NCBI RefSeq assembly: GCF_032854445.1
Contig: NC_088300.1
Coordinates: 7,628,001 to 7,692,000 of the forward strand
DNA length: 64,000 nucleotides
Source of the DNA: Liolophura sinensis
Taxonomy: Eukaryota; Mollusca; Polyplacophora; Chitonida; Chitonidae
Reading direction: 5' to 3'
Shown here: positions 24,368 to 35,994 of the stretch, in pieces
Layout: each line of letters begins with the position of its first letter
Numbering within the stretch: position 1 is the stretch's first letter
Made by a program: the position numbers and the translations under genes
The notes under the pieces: model-generated
Databases searched by the model: none
The model's input: the letters and a program-made list of their open reading frames with translations, nothing else
What the model was told of the DNA's origin: nothing

Positions 24368-24368
<1 letters not shown>

Positions 24369-24439
<71 letters not shown>
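24369..24439. repeat. (TA)n microsatellite, about 70 bp
   Basis: Nearly perfect TA repeat with one phase change at 24411. It accounts for the Tyr-Ile repeat frames on the plus strand. Confidence 0.97.
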
Positions 24440-24442
<3 letters not shown>

Positions 24443-25640
24443 TTTTTCAGTCACATGGCGACGAGCTGTGTGTGTGTATATATTTTATTTTGACAGCGTT
24501 AAAAGCGCTATATGAGCTAAGTTTGGTATGTATGTATTTTCAAATCCTTCGTGCCTATATTTTTTTTATATTTTGTACTAAGAAGTTTTGATAGTCAGTT
24601 GGAAGCATGTGTTTTTATGGAAGAAAAAAGAGATGATATGTATGCTAAACGTGCTGAACAAAAATGGACTTTGACGACATAAAAGCTGTAATTACATAAG
24701 TGTCTCGCAAAGTTATGCCATTCAGTAAATTTTGCTGATCAAAAAAATGTCACCAAATGGGCATGGGCCGCTTGGGTGGTCAGCTGTGGTGGGTCAATCT
24801 CTACATATTCTATAGTTTGCTGACATAGTCGTCTCTGATCAGAAGTATGGAGTACCAAACAAGTGTCTGGAGTATAGACCCTTATTTACTGTAGTTGATA
24901 CAGGTGAAGATATAATGATAATTCGTCCAGCTTCCTAACCTGCTAAACCTTCCATGCACGACACAGGGTAGGCGTAATGGACAGAGGCGGTATAAAACAA
25001 GCGAGAGTATGTAGCAGGTGTCCCCACCCTGTAACTTTCATTGCTTATTTTGATGAGCAGTGATACTGAACTGTGACCAGGGCCCAGCTGTAAATTCTAT
25101 TGCCAAGATACGAAAGCATATCGGGCCCAAATAAACTCCAGCAATTCCATGTGAAATCTCGATGGCAATGAATACGAATACACTGACCACTGCCAATGTA
25201 TTGCCTGGTTGCTCCCGGGTAAATAAAATCATATTTTGTGTTTGACTTGCAATTGAGAAGGTAAAATGCTTGGAGCTTATTTGGTATTTGTACATTAATT
25301 TAATGAAGTCTGAGAAATGTCCAAATGAACAATACATGTAAAATTAAAGACAATGAATGTCATGGTGTCAGTAGATTTCCGTCACATAATCTTCTATGTC
25401 CTGACTTCAAGCCCTTTTCGTGGAACTGTAAAATCATTGAAGAAGCTTCCGGCGTAACTATTATTCAGCCCTGCCTTTGTGATGACACTCTGTGGACAGA
25501 ATGGAAATGAATTACCCATTCATTACTCAAAAACAATGATTAGATACGATCTGAATCGAAAAGGTGTCCTACGAAAAACACTCCGCATCAAAGAAACCCT
25601 CGCCGGTAGTACTTCACGCTATGATTGTAAAGGATAACAA
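24440..25640. other. Intergenic, no gene seen
   Basis: A 99-residue minus-strand frame (25337-25038) is open but has no recognised domain or splice support. Nothing else found. Confidence 0.3.
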
Positions 25641-25649
25641 AACATGTCA

Positions 25650-25851
25650 CAGCCAGGTTCCATGGAGATAAGATAACAGTTATTATATAGAAATGATATG
25701 ATTTTTGACTTCGCTGATTAAAAACGCCTTTACTGAAGGAGTTAAAAAACGAAAACATTTTAATATCCCTTTTGTTTGTAAGTATATAAGCATACAAGGT
25801 AACAAAAAGCTAGAGACGTTTCAAAAACAGGCATCGCAACAGCTTACAAGG
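25650..25851 (+). promoter_or_regulatory. Candidate TATA promoter and first exon upstream of GPCR-4
   Basis: TATATAAG at 25783-25790 is followed 60 bases after its end by CTTACAAG|GTAAGC (exon end 25850), nearly the same TATA-to-donor spacing as GPCR-1. The 200-bp block aligns with 31990-32225. Orientation fits GPCR-4, 2.4 kb downstream. Inferred; no transcript evidence. Confidence 0.35.
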
Positions 25852-25889
25852 TAAGCATGTTTTAGTTTAATATAGTGAAGACTTTAGTC

Positions 25890-26290
25890 TCTAAGAAATC
25901 GATGATGTAGACCACATTTTCTTAGATTGTTGGTTGTATATTACAAGTAGGGCAAGGATGATGAAAACACTTCCTACTGATTTGACACCTCAAGGTTTGT
26001 TTTGGAGAAAAGACAATGATTCTACTTTATCTAAAATGTTTTCAAAGCTATGAGTAGACATATAATAGAAACAAAAAGATTTATTCTTTAGAGACCCGAA
26101 GATGGCCGATATTGTTGGAACGAAATACTCTTTTCTTTAATATTTTAAGTCCTTTGTATATTTAACACAACTCACTGTTCATATTTATATCTTTTCCCCT
26201 TAATGTTAGTTTGTTTATGCTTGTAAAATACTTTGTAATCCGACATGTATAAAATTTGTGTATATTTTCTCTACGGAGACGGGCACGTAA
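25890..26290 (+). mobile_element. Probable LINE ORF2 C-terminal relic
   Basis: The plus strand reads DDVDHIFLDCWLYITSRARM then stops; the pattern resembles the terminal E-HFLLECP-Y-R motif of LINE ORF2 proteins. A 3' UTR-like AT-rich stretch follows. Confidence 0.4.
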
Positions 26291-26299
26291 GTAGCAAGA

Positions 26300-27000
26300 A
26301 CTTGTCTTTGGTCCCTATTGACGATTGTCATATCCGACTTTCATGTATAATTCTTCGTGATGGCACTGTTATGTTCTATCCTCCGTTAGGGGTCATAGCA
26401 CTACGAGGAAAGTAATTTGCTACTACATAAAGAAGGCAAGAAAAAATGCAGTGATATTATTTACAATTCATTCGACTTTTTGGGGGAGCAGAAGATAACA
26501 AGGAAATGACTTTCTTTTGCGTTAGGAAGTACAATTCCCCGCGTACGCGTACCTTTTTTGTAAATGTCGAACTTTACGCTAAGATTTATTCCTTTGTGAT
26601 TGATGCCACTTTACACGTGATTTTAAACCTTTTACTATGGGTGTACACAGCAGACACAGGTCGCCACCGACAATTATTCAGGAAATTATTATAATAGAAA
26701 ACCTTCCAGCAAAAAATAATCATTCCCATTCTGACTTCAGCTTCACAACAGACGATGCAACTGCCATGTTGAAATTATATCCTTCACGAAAACAAATTAA
26801 TCCCATGCTCTCAATGTTCTTGAGAGACTGGTTACAATAAAGGCGGTCAAAGTCGTTTGCGCAATCTATCGTTCGTTGAAGGCCACGGCCACCATAGAAA
26901 CTCCATCTCTGTTTACGCTTTTTCTTTTTTTCCCAATTTTTTTATAATTATGTATTTATGATTTGTTCAGTTTCATGTGGATATAATCCTGTCTTAGGGC
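26300..27000. other. Intergenic, no gene seen
   Basis: Short frames at 26506-26840 have no recognisable motif. Confidence 0.3.
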
Positions 27001-27004
27001 TAAT

Positions 27005-28256
27005 ACCCCTTAACATGGAGATTCTGGTGACTTGTTTGTGGTTTTCCAGCCGATAAAAGATAAAGTAATATCGGTTAGGATTTCATTTGTTTGTAACAAA
27101 CCTTTGATGTAAAATAAACAAAAACGCAGCGGCTTTACAAGCTGAGTAAAAAAACGTTCCATGGAAGCTCCCTGCAAACGTGACAATACTTCATTTTTAT
27201 GTTTAATTTGCAAGCGGCAAGGTAAAATTATAGGAATAAATTGTCTGGACATGTCTACCTTGTTATTTACTAATAAGATGGGAAATCTGGAAAACAAGAA
27301 TGGTTGTTAAGCACTCATTAGCTTTCCGACCTATAATCTTCTGCGTCAAGTTCAGAGCAACTGCCATTTGTATATCTTTTATTTGGATTGCAAAGCCAAT
27401 TTAGAAGGCTCTATATCAAAGAGTTGCTACTTATACCAGATACTGAAATCCTAACCTTCGCTAACCTTTTGGTTATACAATATCTTGTAGAGGATAAAAA
27501 CAAGTCATTGTCAGCCACAAAGAAATGCAGACTGGCTATATAGCAAGACGAAATTACAGCATTAAAAACATAGCACCAAACAAAAAAGACGCAAGGAAAT
27601 AAAGGGGGGGGGATATTAAATCTGTGTCCAGATCGTACCCATGGAAGCACCTATACACTGCTGATAAATTGTTTGCCCGAACTTTAAGCAAATGACTGAG
27701 CGGCGAGACATCCCACGAATGGTAACTTGAACTGCAGGAAGTGGCTTTGTTGCCTCTGAAGTTGTAACGATGACGGATGTAGCGGTGACACCGAGATATT
27801 TAACGATGAAATCCTATCAAATAAATCTCTCTGCGGAAGAGTGGTATAGCGAGTAGGGAAATCTCGACTAGAGATGTCCTTATTCAGTATGTGTATTTCA
27901 AGAAAGCCCATACAGCTGACTCCCACAGTGCTTTTATCAAAAGCGACTGTACTCCTTGCAGTGCCTTAGTTATGTAAGACAAGTTTCGTGATACAGCTTC
28001 TTGACCCCGAAAAAAGCAAGCTTTCTAAAGGGGTTCTTGCATTTTAGAATCCATGCAGGAAAGGTTGTGGTATATCGGTGTGAAAGGAAGGTACAAATAA
28101 ACTCATGAAGAAAATATGGATGGTTTTTAAATTAGCTCCTACAAAGAGTATGTCGTGGCGGAATACGTCGACGTTCCAGCAGCTCTTGTAGCCGCGTATT
28201 GCTCATTTACAAGAACTTGAGAGTAATTCTTACAGAAGAATACACTATCGTTAGGA
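27005..28256 (-). mobile_element. Penelope-like element relic D
   Basis: The minus strand includes RDFPTRYTTLPQRDLFDRIS (27870-27810 region), equivalent to the FSTLYTTIPH block of relic B, and RFPILLVNNKVDMSRQ near 27290-27240, shared with 31.6-31.9 kb. At its right end ACTATCGTTAGGAGC matches relic B (ATTATTAGGAGCC) and then switches abruptly at 28257 to GPCR sequence. Confidence 0.55.
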
Positions 28257-28690
28257 GCTTTGGGATGACACCGAGTCTACTGAGGTTAGCAGTTATCGTG
28301 TCACGATGTTCTACATAACTTGTGGGTTTCTCCGGCATTCTTTAAAACTTTCTTGTCTTTGTTGCCACAACTAAAGCCTGCACCGAAGCGCTGGGTCCCG
28401 TGTTCAGAAGTGTATTAGAGCTTAAGCCCAGTATTCTCAAATACATACGACGCAGCATGCTGAGATCGGTCATGTCAACGAATGCCAACAAATCAGTCGT
28501 ACACCGCACTCTTATCAAACTATACATCTTCAACAGTGTGGCGAAACCCGTGGTTCTTTGGTTCCTGGTACAGGGTGATTTGTGAGAATTTCTAGACCGT
28601 CATTAAACTAAGGTGACTTCAGACCAACAGAGAATCACGGGAAACAAACTGTACTATAGAAGAAAGTTGAACTGTTGTTGAAGTCTCCTG
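28257..28690 (+). pseudogene. GPCR-4: internally deleted GPCR remnant (end of TM1 joined to TM7)
   Basis: Bases 28257-28388 match the TM1 region of GPCR-3 (landmark TTGTTGCCACAACTAAAGCC, encoding VATTKA), with a frame break. From about 28414 the sequence matches TM7 and the C-terminal part (frame 28400-28585: ILKYIRR, VMSTNANKSVVHRT, LYIFNSVAKPVVL), and similarity to the GPCR-2 3' end continues to about 28690. TM2 to TM6, about 600 bases, are missing. The N-terminal part is replaced by Penelope-like relic D. It cannot encode a receptor. Confidence 0.8.
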
Positions 28691-30531
28691 CCACCATAAA
28701 TTTCTGCCGTAATACCGAATTGTCTGTGCTAGAAGACTGAGGTTGAATATTATCAGTGTTCAAACCATTTTATCTCAAACGAGCAATAATTTTGTAACGA
28801 ACATTTCAAACAGTGATCTCTTAATGGTTGTTTCAAAGATTTTTTTAGTCTGTTTTTTTTATTTTGTTTATTAAAAATTTACGAAAATAAACAGACACTA
28901 ATATACTTTCGTTATGTTTTCTTTTGATATTGATAATATTGATATTATATACGCCATGGAGAAAATATTCAAATTTATATTAAGACACCACTGTTTGCCT
29001 TTCCGGGCTTTGTGATGAGATAGTGATTCTAGTGGTTTGGGCGAAACCTGGTTTAAGGTCACATGGGCAGTAGTTCAGCCAATTACACTCTTGCAATCGT
29101 CACCTTCAGTTGATATGTTTCAGTATTTGCTTTACAATGGAACAGAGCACAGTGTCGTCTAATGCCGACTGGAAAAGCCATGCACACCATAAACAAAACT
29201 GACCGAGATCTTTAATCATGGACGTTTAACAAAACTGACCGAGATCTTTAATCATGAACCTTTAACAAAACTGACCGTGATCTTTAATCATGGACCTTTA
29301 ACCGCACTAACTCATTATGTTCATGATCTGAATTCAACACCGAGTATAAATAAATTTCACACGTAATTAATATATATCTAACCTGTAAGAAAATCTAAAA
29401 GTTATGTTTTCCACCAGGGAATACTGCAAACAACGAAATCAGCTAGCCAACTAATGTCTGTTGTGGATAACTCTCTTCTAATTTCTGTCATGCATATTTT
29501 GCCTCAAAATTGCAGCTCCATGATATGGTTTTTAACAAATGTATGTGCATACGGTAATTTTTCCCTCTGCCGTTTCTTTCTCGTGTAATGTGAAATTTAT
29601 TCCTTACGTCGCATCCTTCAGATTTCGCATATAACGCAAGAATAACCAGACTGACAGCTCCAGATTATAAGGATAAAACTATCAAAGAGACGCCATTAAA
29701 ATGAATTTTTGGAATATAATATGTAACAGATCTTAGAAATATAATTAAGCCTTACGTCACAGACTCTCAACGACTGAGTTAATTCTGAAAAGTCAAAAAT
29801 GAATCCCTTCTGCAAGGACTGTCGATTGCCGAAATACGTCGTATTTTGTTTTACTGGCTATTAGTTGTTAAAAGGGTTATGTTTAAATATGCTGGATCGA
29901 ACAGGGGATATCTTGCGTGTGCTCATTCTACATTTGCTGATAAAGTGCGAAAAGTGATATATCAAATGCGGAAGATCAACCACAGATTACGTCAGTAACA
30001 ACCGAAACACAAATAGAACTTGTTTGATCATCTTTTGTTTGTTAAGTGTGTACAGGTCTGGGTCGGCAAAAAAGTACACACTTATAAGGGACAGACACCG
30101 ATTGGTTGAAAGTCCTCAGGCTATTGTCAGTGGCTGTCGCAACAGTACTCTTTTGAACACTTTTACATATACTGTAAAGCAAAGAGATTACAAAGCATAT
30201 TGCAGAGGATCAACATTTCTGACAGCTATATGGGTGTGTGACGCCAATTGCCGTCGTGCGGGTTTGTCTTATAATTTTCAACGTCAGGTGAATCCCAGTT
30301 GTCTAGTCAAATTTGTTGTGTCCGTCAGTTTCTAAAGTTTATGTAGAATACTTCAAATCAAACAGTTACTACAAACTAAGACCCCCAGTGTATTAAATTA
30401 CATTTTAATTGGGCAGTACCTATAACACAGAGGATAAAAACAAGCAAGTGATAACCGCCTTGTGACGCGATCAGCTGTTGTTATAGTAACTATAAAAATG
30501 CGACATTATACCACCAAAAATATCAGGCGCC
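28691..30531. other. Intergenic; one block similar to the GPCR-1 upstream region
   Basis: Bases 29955-30035 align by eye with 3385-3470 upstream of GPCR-1 (TATATCAAATGCGGAAGATC against TATATCAAATGCAGAATCTC; then AACAACC, ACTTGTTTGAT). Otherwise AT-rich. No gene seen; the 103-residue frame 30024-30335 has no domain. Confidence 0.4.
29192..29302. repeat. 36-bp tandem repeat, 3 copies
   Basis: Copies start at 29192, 29228 and 29264 with a shared AAAACTGACCGAGATCTTTA core and few differences. Confidence 0.9.
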
Positions 30532-30749
30532 TCTGATTGAACAATTTATTCATTTATTTGATTAGTGTTCTACACCGTACTCAAGAATATTTCACTTATA
30601 CGACGGCGGCCATAATGGTGGGAGGAAACCGGGCAGAGCCCGGGGGAAACCCACGACCATCCGCAGCTTGCTGGAAGACCTTCCCACTTACGGCCGGAGA
30701 GGAAGCCAGAATTAGCTGGACACAGCGACCACATGGTCTGATTGAACAA
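30532..30749 (-). mobile_element. Main-family SINE, 5'-truncated, with 13-bp target site duplication
   Basis: The duplication TCTGATTGAACAA is at 30532-30544 and 30737-30749. The element between reads on the minus strand, from within the B-box region to the AAATGAATAAA tail. The central domain is well preserved (CGGGCAGAGCCCGGGGGAAA on the plus strand). Confidence 0.9.
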
Positions 30750-31079
30750 ATGATGAAAGCAAAGAGTAATGGACGGTCATTTGAGACTTAAGCCTCGGCG
30801 CCAGGGGCATGGTTTCCTGCTATTTAAGCATTTACAACAACAGTCAAAATAAACCCTTTGAGTCCATATTTCGCCGTTTTGATGTATGAATCTTTTATTA
30901 CACTGTATTCCAAATCACGATTTTTCTTGTGGACTAAGCTTCCCTGAGGTCCGTGAAGTACCAAGCTTTGTACAAACACAACTATCCTCTTCCATAACAA
31001 CAAATAATCAATAAATGTTTCGTTAATTTATATGGATGGATTTTGGCCACTGCTTAATCGTTAATGCACCAAACAGATC

Positions 31080-31420
31080 ATCACAAGATTTGTGAAATGT
31101 GGAGAAACTATTTAAAGAATAAAATGCCTTTCTCAAAGAGAGGAACTTCTCCGTACTTTATATCACAACGATATAACATAACTGTACTGGATAAATTGCA
31201 TAAATCCCCATCCAAAGCTCGCTTTATTGCGGGGTCAAGAAGCCGTACCACCAAACTTGACACCGCTATATGAACGTCAAAGGCAACAAAGCCTTCTTCA
31301 GCTAGTTCCACTACATACAAGGGTTGCCATTCATAGGATGTTTCTTTGCTCATCGAGTTGCTTGAACTTCTCATTAACAACATCTGTTTGATATTCGAGG
31401 AAACCATATATCAATAGTGT
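31080..31420 (+). mobile_element. Penelope-like element relic E, plus strand
   Basis: The frame 31064-31273 contains LDKLHKSPSKARFIAGSRSR, the KLHK-P-K-RFIAGS block of this reverse transcriptase family. Only a fragment remains, in the opposite orientation to relics A-D. Confidence 0.6.
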
Positions 31421-31599
31421 ATAGGTATTTTGATAGGTACAAATTGTGCCCCCTTTTGACTGACTTATACTTGTTCTTGCATGAATACGGCTGTGAGCAG
31501 AAATATACAATGCTGCAATCATTGTGTATGGACTGACTCATGTTAGGTCATGGATTTGCTTTGGATCTTCTCATGCGCCATTTATTGCCCACTTGTGCT

Positions 31600-31930
31600 T
31601 TTATGGTGTTATATAATAGATCTCTTGATCGCAAAGCTGTCGTGATCGTAAAGCAGAAAGTAGGAACCACCTAGACAAAACAACACAGAGATATCTGGAG
31701 ATACCCACCTTGTTATTTGTAAACTTAATTGGAAGTCTGGAAAATCTTGACAACGACAAAACGTACAAACTTTCAAACGACGATGAGAATGGGTGGTATG
31801 CACTCATTAGTTTTCCGGTGTAATATTCTATGTCAACTTGGTCCGAGCTGTTATTTCTATGTCTATTCATGGGATTGTTCAGACAATTCATAGGGCTCTA
31901 CATCAAGCAGTTCATACATATACAATCTAC
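31600..31930 (-). mobile_element. Repeat fragment shared with 27240-27440, probably Penelope-like
   Basis: The minus-strand frame 31891-31601 has SRFSRLPIKFTNNKVGIS, matching SRFPILLVNNKVDMS at 27.2 kb; the downstream nucleotide sequence (GCACTCATTAG-TTTCCG) also matches. Confidence 0.5.
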
Positions 31931-31989
31931 CGAAATCATTCCATTACACTTCCTTTGGTTGTCAAATTAATGCAACTGAATCAAAAACA

Positions 31990-32224
31990 ACAAATAATCG
32001 TTCGCTACCATTGACAGCAGACAATAGTCGTTACATAACTATAAAATGATTCAAAACTTCCCTGATCAAAACTGGTATTACTGAAAGATTTACCAAAGCA
32101 AACACTTAAATAAAATATTGCTTTGCATTTTGTACACCTATATACAATATACACCTGGTAAGGCACCAAAAACCTGCAGACGATCAGGACGCGAGCATTT
32201 CAGCAGCGATCATCCATAAACAGG
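31990..32224 (+). promoter_or_regulatory. Candidate promoter and first exon, paralogue of 25650-25851
   Basis: It aligns with the block before GPCR-4, including a TATATACA element (32139-32146) and a donor AAACAG|GTGAGA (exon end 32223). Orientation fits GPCR-3, 8.7 kb downstream, with the LINE lying in the putative intron. Inferred from similarity only. Confidence 0.3.
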
Positions 32225-32509
32225 TGAGAATTTGTTAGAAGCTGACCTTTTTACCCAGCTGAATTTCATCTGGCAGAATTTACAAATAGACATTCGACCA
32301 ACCGTCAAAAAACGTTCCGTTTCATCGCAATCCCAATTACCAAAGTTACATTCATCGCAAACCAGTAAAGAATCAGGAGAGTATAAAACGTAATTATGAC
32401 GGATTCATAGATAAGCAGTCTACGATTTCGTTTTGAGTACGCAAGAAATGTTCGAGACGAATAAATTAAATGAGTGTCAAAATCATGTACTATGATATCT
32501 TAGAAATTG

Positions 32510-32748
32510 TCGTTATTCAAAATCTGTACCCGCTGCGCTTTGATTGAACCTGATGTTCATATACCCAACGTGAGTATCTTGTACATCACGATGACCGTAC
32601 CGCCTCTAGCACCGGGTTTAATAAGCGCAATTAGGCAGAAGTATGAAGCAGGGTGTCAGAGGTTCTGGACATCCCATGCATATTCACTCACAGGAGAACT
32701 GTAGTCATTGTAAAGGCGTTTGATAAAAAGATCGAGCCTAATATACAT
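32510..32748 (-). mobile_element. Penelope-like 3' relic F
   Basis: Matches relics B and C at TATGAAGC-G-GTC/CAGAG-TTCT and AAAGGCGTTTGAT, then similarity stops at about 32725, where the 21-bp repeat that also occurs at 39516-39536 begins. Confidence 0.45.
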
Positions 32749-33298
32749 TCGTGCTCAGGGAATATTTTCCTAATTTTCAAGCGTAAACCTTGCCTACCCT
32801 GGGTTTGTCTACTGTATGTGTGTACATACATGTTACTGTCTCTCTGTAGGCAGCTATTTAGTCGTAAATCGTCGATATATTTCAATAATTCCTAAATTAT
32901 TGTGTTTGTTTACGTTATTGTTGTTGTTATCGCTGTGCACAAACACAACTGATGCCTGTTCTGGTGTAAATGTGTAAATGTGCAAGTAGTCTTATTTAGT
33001 GTAAGGCTAAAACGCTATTTAAGGATTTATATTTCATTAGGTTAATCTCATTAGGTTAGCTTTGAATTGTTAGGTGCTAAGTTCAAATCCTGTAAATGCA
33101 CTGTACATTTCTGCACTTTTTTTGTACTAGGGCTTCTGTCGTCTTTTCCTCTCCCTGAGTCGCCCCAGGATATTTCCTCCCTCTTAACTGTGTATATATA
33201 ACCTATCCCGCTGTCCACTGCACCTGACTGATTAGTTTGTATGACCAGGCCTCTTTAGAAGTAGGCATTGTTAGTGGGATAACAATCTGTAGGTAACA

Positions 33299-34504
33299 AT
33301 GGAAGACGACGACAACTCAGACATGGTAGTCCACGATTCTGGAGCTTATCGCAGTAAACGGGATATAGATCGCTCCCAGAGTAGAGACCGTGAGTATGGG
33401 AAAAGGGCCCAGGCTGTCACGATCCTCAGGTAAAGAATTTTTATGTGATTATGGCTACAGTAGGTGAGACCCCTATTGTAAATATTAACCCTATAAAATT
33501 CGGCAGTGCTCTACAGAAGGCAGTAGGCAACAGAAAATATGTTAAGAAGATTCAGTTCAAAGATTACCTTGTTTCATGCTCAAACCAGGTACAGGTTGAA
33601 AAAATACTGAATCTCGACCATATTATAGGTAGGCATATAAAGCGTCGGCTACAAAGCAAATCTTCATCAAAAGGTGTTATTTATGGTGTTGGGGACGAAG
33701 TTACGGTTGCGGAAGTACTAGCTTGTTTGAGAAAATATAAGTGTTTCCAGGTTCAGAAAATGAGTAAGTAGAGGGGCACTTCTCGTAATGATATCCTGAT
33801 GTTGTCTTTTGATCCTGACACTCTCCCAGCAGAAATTACGCTTGACTATGAGATGTTTACAGTGAAACCTTACATTCCCCCTGTTTTGCGCTGTTTCCGG
33901 TGCCAGCGCGTAAACCATATTGCCTCCGACTGTAGAGGTAAGGTAAGATGTGCACGCTCATTATTATGAGGCCTGCCCTGATAAAGAAATGCCAAAGTGT
34001 GCCAATTGTGCAGGCGGACAAAGTCATGCTTACGCTGGCTGTCCAATTCAGAAGGAAGCAAACAAGGAACAGTACATTAAGGTTACTGAAAAGGTGTCCT
34101 TTGCAGAGGCTTTAAAAACCGTGTGCGAATCAAGCGTTTCTTCCGATCCGCTATTATTTTCCCAAGATCCAGTTTGTGTGAGCGCCCATTATCTTTCCCA
34201 ACCATCACAACATCTGTGTCCCTCTGTGGTGGTTCAGCCCATCAGCGTTCCAGTGATGAGAAGTATTGTTCTACAAACCGAGGAAGTAGGTGTGCAATCA
34301 GATGTCATTTTACCAGTCTCTTTGTCCATTGTAATGACGCTATTCACTGAAATCATCTTCCATTGTATCAAAACAAATGCATCTAAAAGTTCGGAGGTCA
34401 TTGACTTTATAACTAAGTGTACCAAACCCTATCTTGGAGGTGACGTTGTTGACTCAGCAGTGCTCCCAGCTGTCATAAAAAAAAGAAATACTGCCCGTAA
34501 ATAA
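33299..34504 (+). pseudogene. LINE-A ORF1 (gag-like, CCHC zinc knuckles), broken
   Basis: Starts MEDDDNSDMVVHDSG at 33299 and stops after about 44 codons. The frame 33445-33771 continues the N-terminal domain. A stop at 33769-33771 precedes the first knuckle CFRCQRVNHIASDC (C-x2-C-x4-H-x4-C; 33888-33930). A frame change near 33950 leads to the second knuckle CANCAGGQSHAYAGC in the frame 33950-34504. It is an RNA-binding ORF1 protein by family. Confidence 0.75.
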
Positions 34505-34611
34505 TGGGTCATGAGCACGTGTATCAATATTGTCTCGTAACTCTCTTTACCTAATGACGCTGACAATTCTACAACAGAATATTCAGTCTCTTTGTGCCCA
34601 CGGCCAAAAAG

Positions 34612-34612
<1 letters not shown>

Positions 34613-34653
<41 letters not shown>
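34613..34653. repeat. (TA)n microsatellite inside LINE-A ORF2
   Basis: About 20 TA units interrupt the sequence between the QNIQSLCAHGQK block and the SNMETLPHVVCLQ block. Confidence 0.95.
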
Positions 34654-34655
<2 letters not shown>

Positions 34656-34784
34656 AATATGGAAACCCTCCCACATGTGGTATGTCTACAAGAAACATTC
34701 CTTAAACCTCATTTGGATTTTACTATCCCAGTCTACTCAGTTAAAAGAACATATAGAGAATTCTCCCCTAGAGATGAGCCAGCT

Positions 34785-35090
34785 ATGTTCATCAAAGTTA
34801 TTTATTTATTTATTTATTTATTTGATTGGTGTTTTACGCCGTGCTCAAGAATATTTCACTTATACGACGGCGGCCAGCATTTTAGTGGGTGGAAACCGGG
34901 CAGAGCCCGTGGGAAATCCACGACCATCCGCAGGTTGCTGTCAGACCTTCCCACTTACGGCAGGAGGGGAAGCCAGCATGAGCTGGACTTGAACTCACAT
35001 CGACCGCATTGGTGATTGACTCCTGGGTCATTACGCTGTGCTAGCGGGCTAACCAACTGAGCCACCGAGGCCCCCAACATGTTCATCAAA
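34785..35090 (-). mobile_element. Main-family SINE, full length, nested in LINE-A, with 12-bp target site duplication
   Basis: The duplication ATGTTCATCAAA is at 34785-34796 and 35079-35090. On the minus strand the element starts GGGGGCCTCGGTGGCTCAGT (A-box region), has the B box GTGAGTTCAAGTCC, the conserved central domain, the tail CTTGAGCACGGCGTAAAAC and (AAAT)n. The insertion postdates LINE-A. Confidence 0.95.
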
Positions 35091-35568
35091 AATGACACTT
35101 CATGCCCTGAGGGAAAGCTTCCTGTATTCAATTCTTTTGAATGTCAATGCTGTCGGTTAGCTCTGTCCTCCTGTAATCTGTATAACCCTTGCAGCAAGCT
35201 ACGACTAACTTAATTCCCTGGTCAGCACTTTGACGGGATCATATATCATCTGTGGGGACTTTAATTCTCATCACAGGGCGTGGGGCTGCCCTCATAATGA
35301 TGCCAGTGGTAAAGCAGTTTGTGAGTTTATCGAGGAAAATAATCTTGTTGTTCTGAATATCGGGTTGGGCACTCGACTGGACATCCACACCGGAAATTTG
35401 TCAGCCATAAACCTGACTTTGTGTTCGAATGACTTGGCGGCTACGTCGTGTTGGTCTCTAGATCAAGATTCTCCAAGTGGTAGTGACCATTTTCCAAATA
35501 TTACTAGTTTTGGAGTCTGCCCTCACACTAACTACCAGGGTTATTCTCGTCGATGGAAAGTAAGCTGA

Positions 35569-35994
35569 TTGGTTCACATATAGAGAGGAATGTAAACTGG
35601 CGCTTACAGTCTTTTTAGAGAAGATGTTGATGTGTTCTCAAACAATGTGGTTAAGGCCATCAATTCTGCTGCTAGAAAGTCCAGACCTCGCACATCTAGT
35701 GGTGGCATGGTAAGAGCCCCTGAGCCATTGTGGAGCAATAAGTGCGCTGACTCCACCAGAAACAGAAAGCGAGCTAAGAACAGAGCACACTGGAAGATAC
35801 TACAGCCTACAAAAGGTGTAAATATAAGCTTCATGTCCTACAAGGCAGAGGCTCAGCGTGTCATTAAGCCAGCACAGAAGCTCCAATGGTGCGAGTACCG
35901 TTCCTCCATTCATAGAAACACGTCAGTAAAGTCTGTGTGGTCACAGGTTAGAGCAATTAGTGGAAGAAATGGGATTAACAATGTTCCCACCCTT
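35569..35994 (+). pseudogene. LINE-A ORF2, linker between endonuclease and RT
   Basis: Frame 35632-36018 (SGGMVRAPEPLWSNKCAD, RNRKRAKNRAHWK) is typical of the linker after the LINE endonuclease. It runs into the LINE-B insertion at 36001. Confidence 0.6.

Larger units (their letters stand above)
34530..35568 (+). pseudogene. LINE-A ORF2, endonuclease part, interrupted by a SINE
   Basis: LTILQQNIQSLCAHGQK is followed by a TA-repeat expansion, then HVVCLQETFLKP, a typical start of LINE AP-endonucleases. After the nested SINE, the frame 35230-35568 has the catalytic-type motifs GDFNSHHRAWGC and GSDHFP. The enzyme would nick target DNA for target-primed reverse transcription; this copy cannot. 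Confidence 0.8.

Noticed and set aside
24254-24591. Frames with Tyr-Ile repeats
   Set aside because: Simple translation of a TA microsatellite.
25038-25337. 99-residue minus-strand frame
   Set aside because: No domain, homologous copy or splice support was seen, and codon pattern gives no help.
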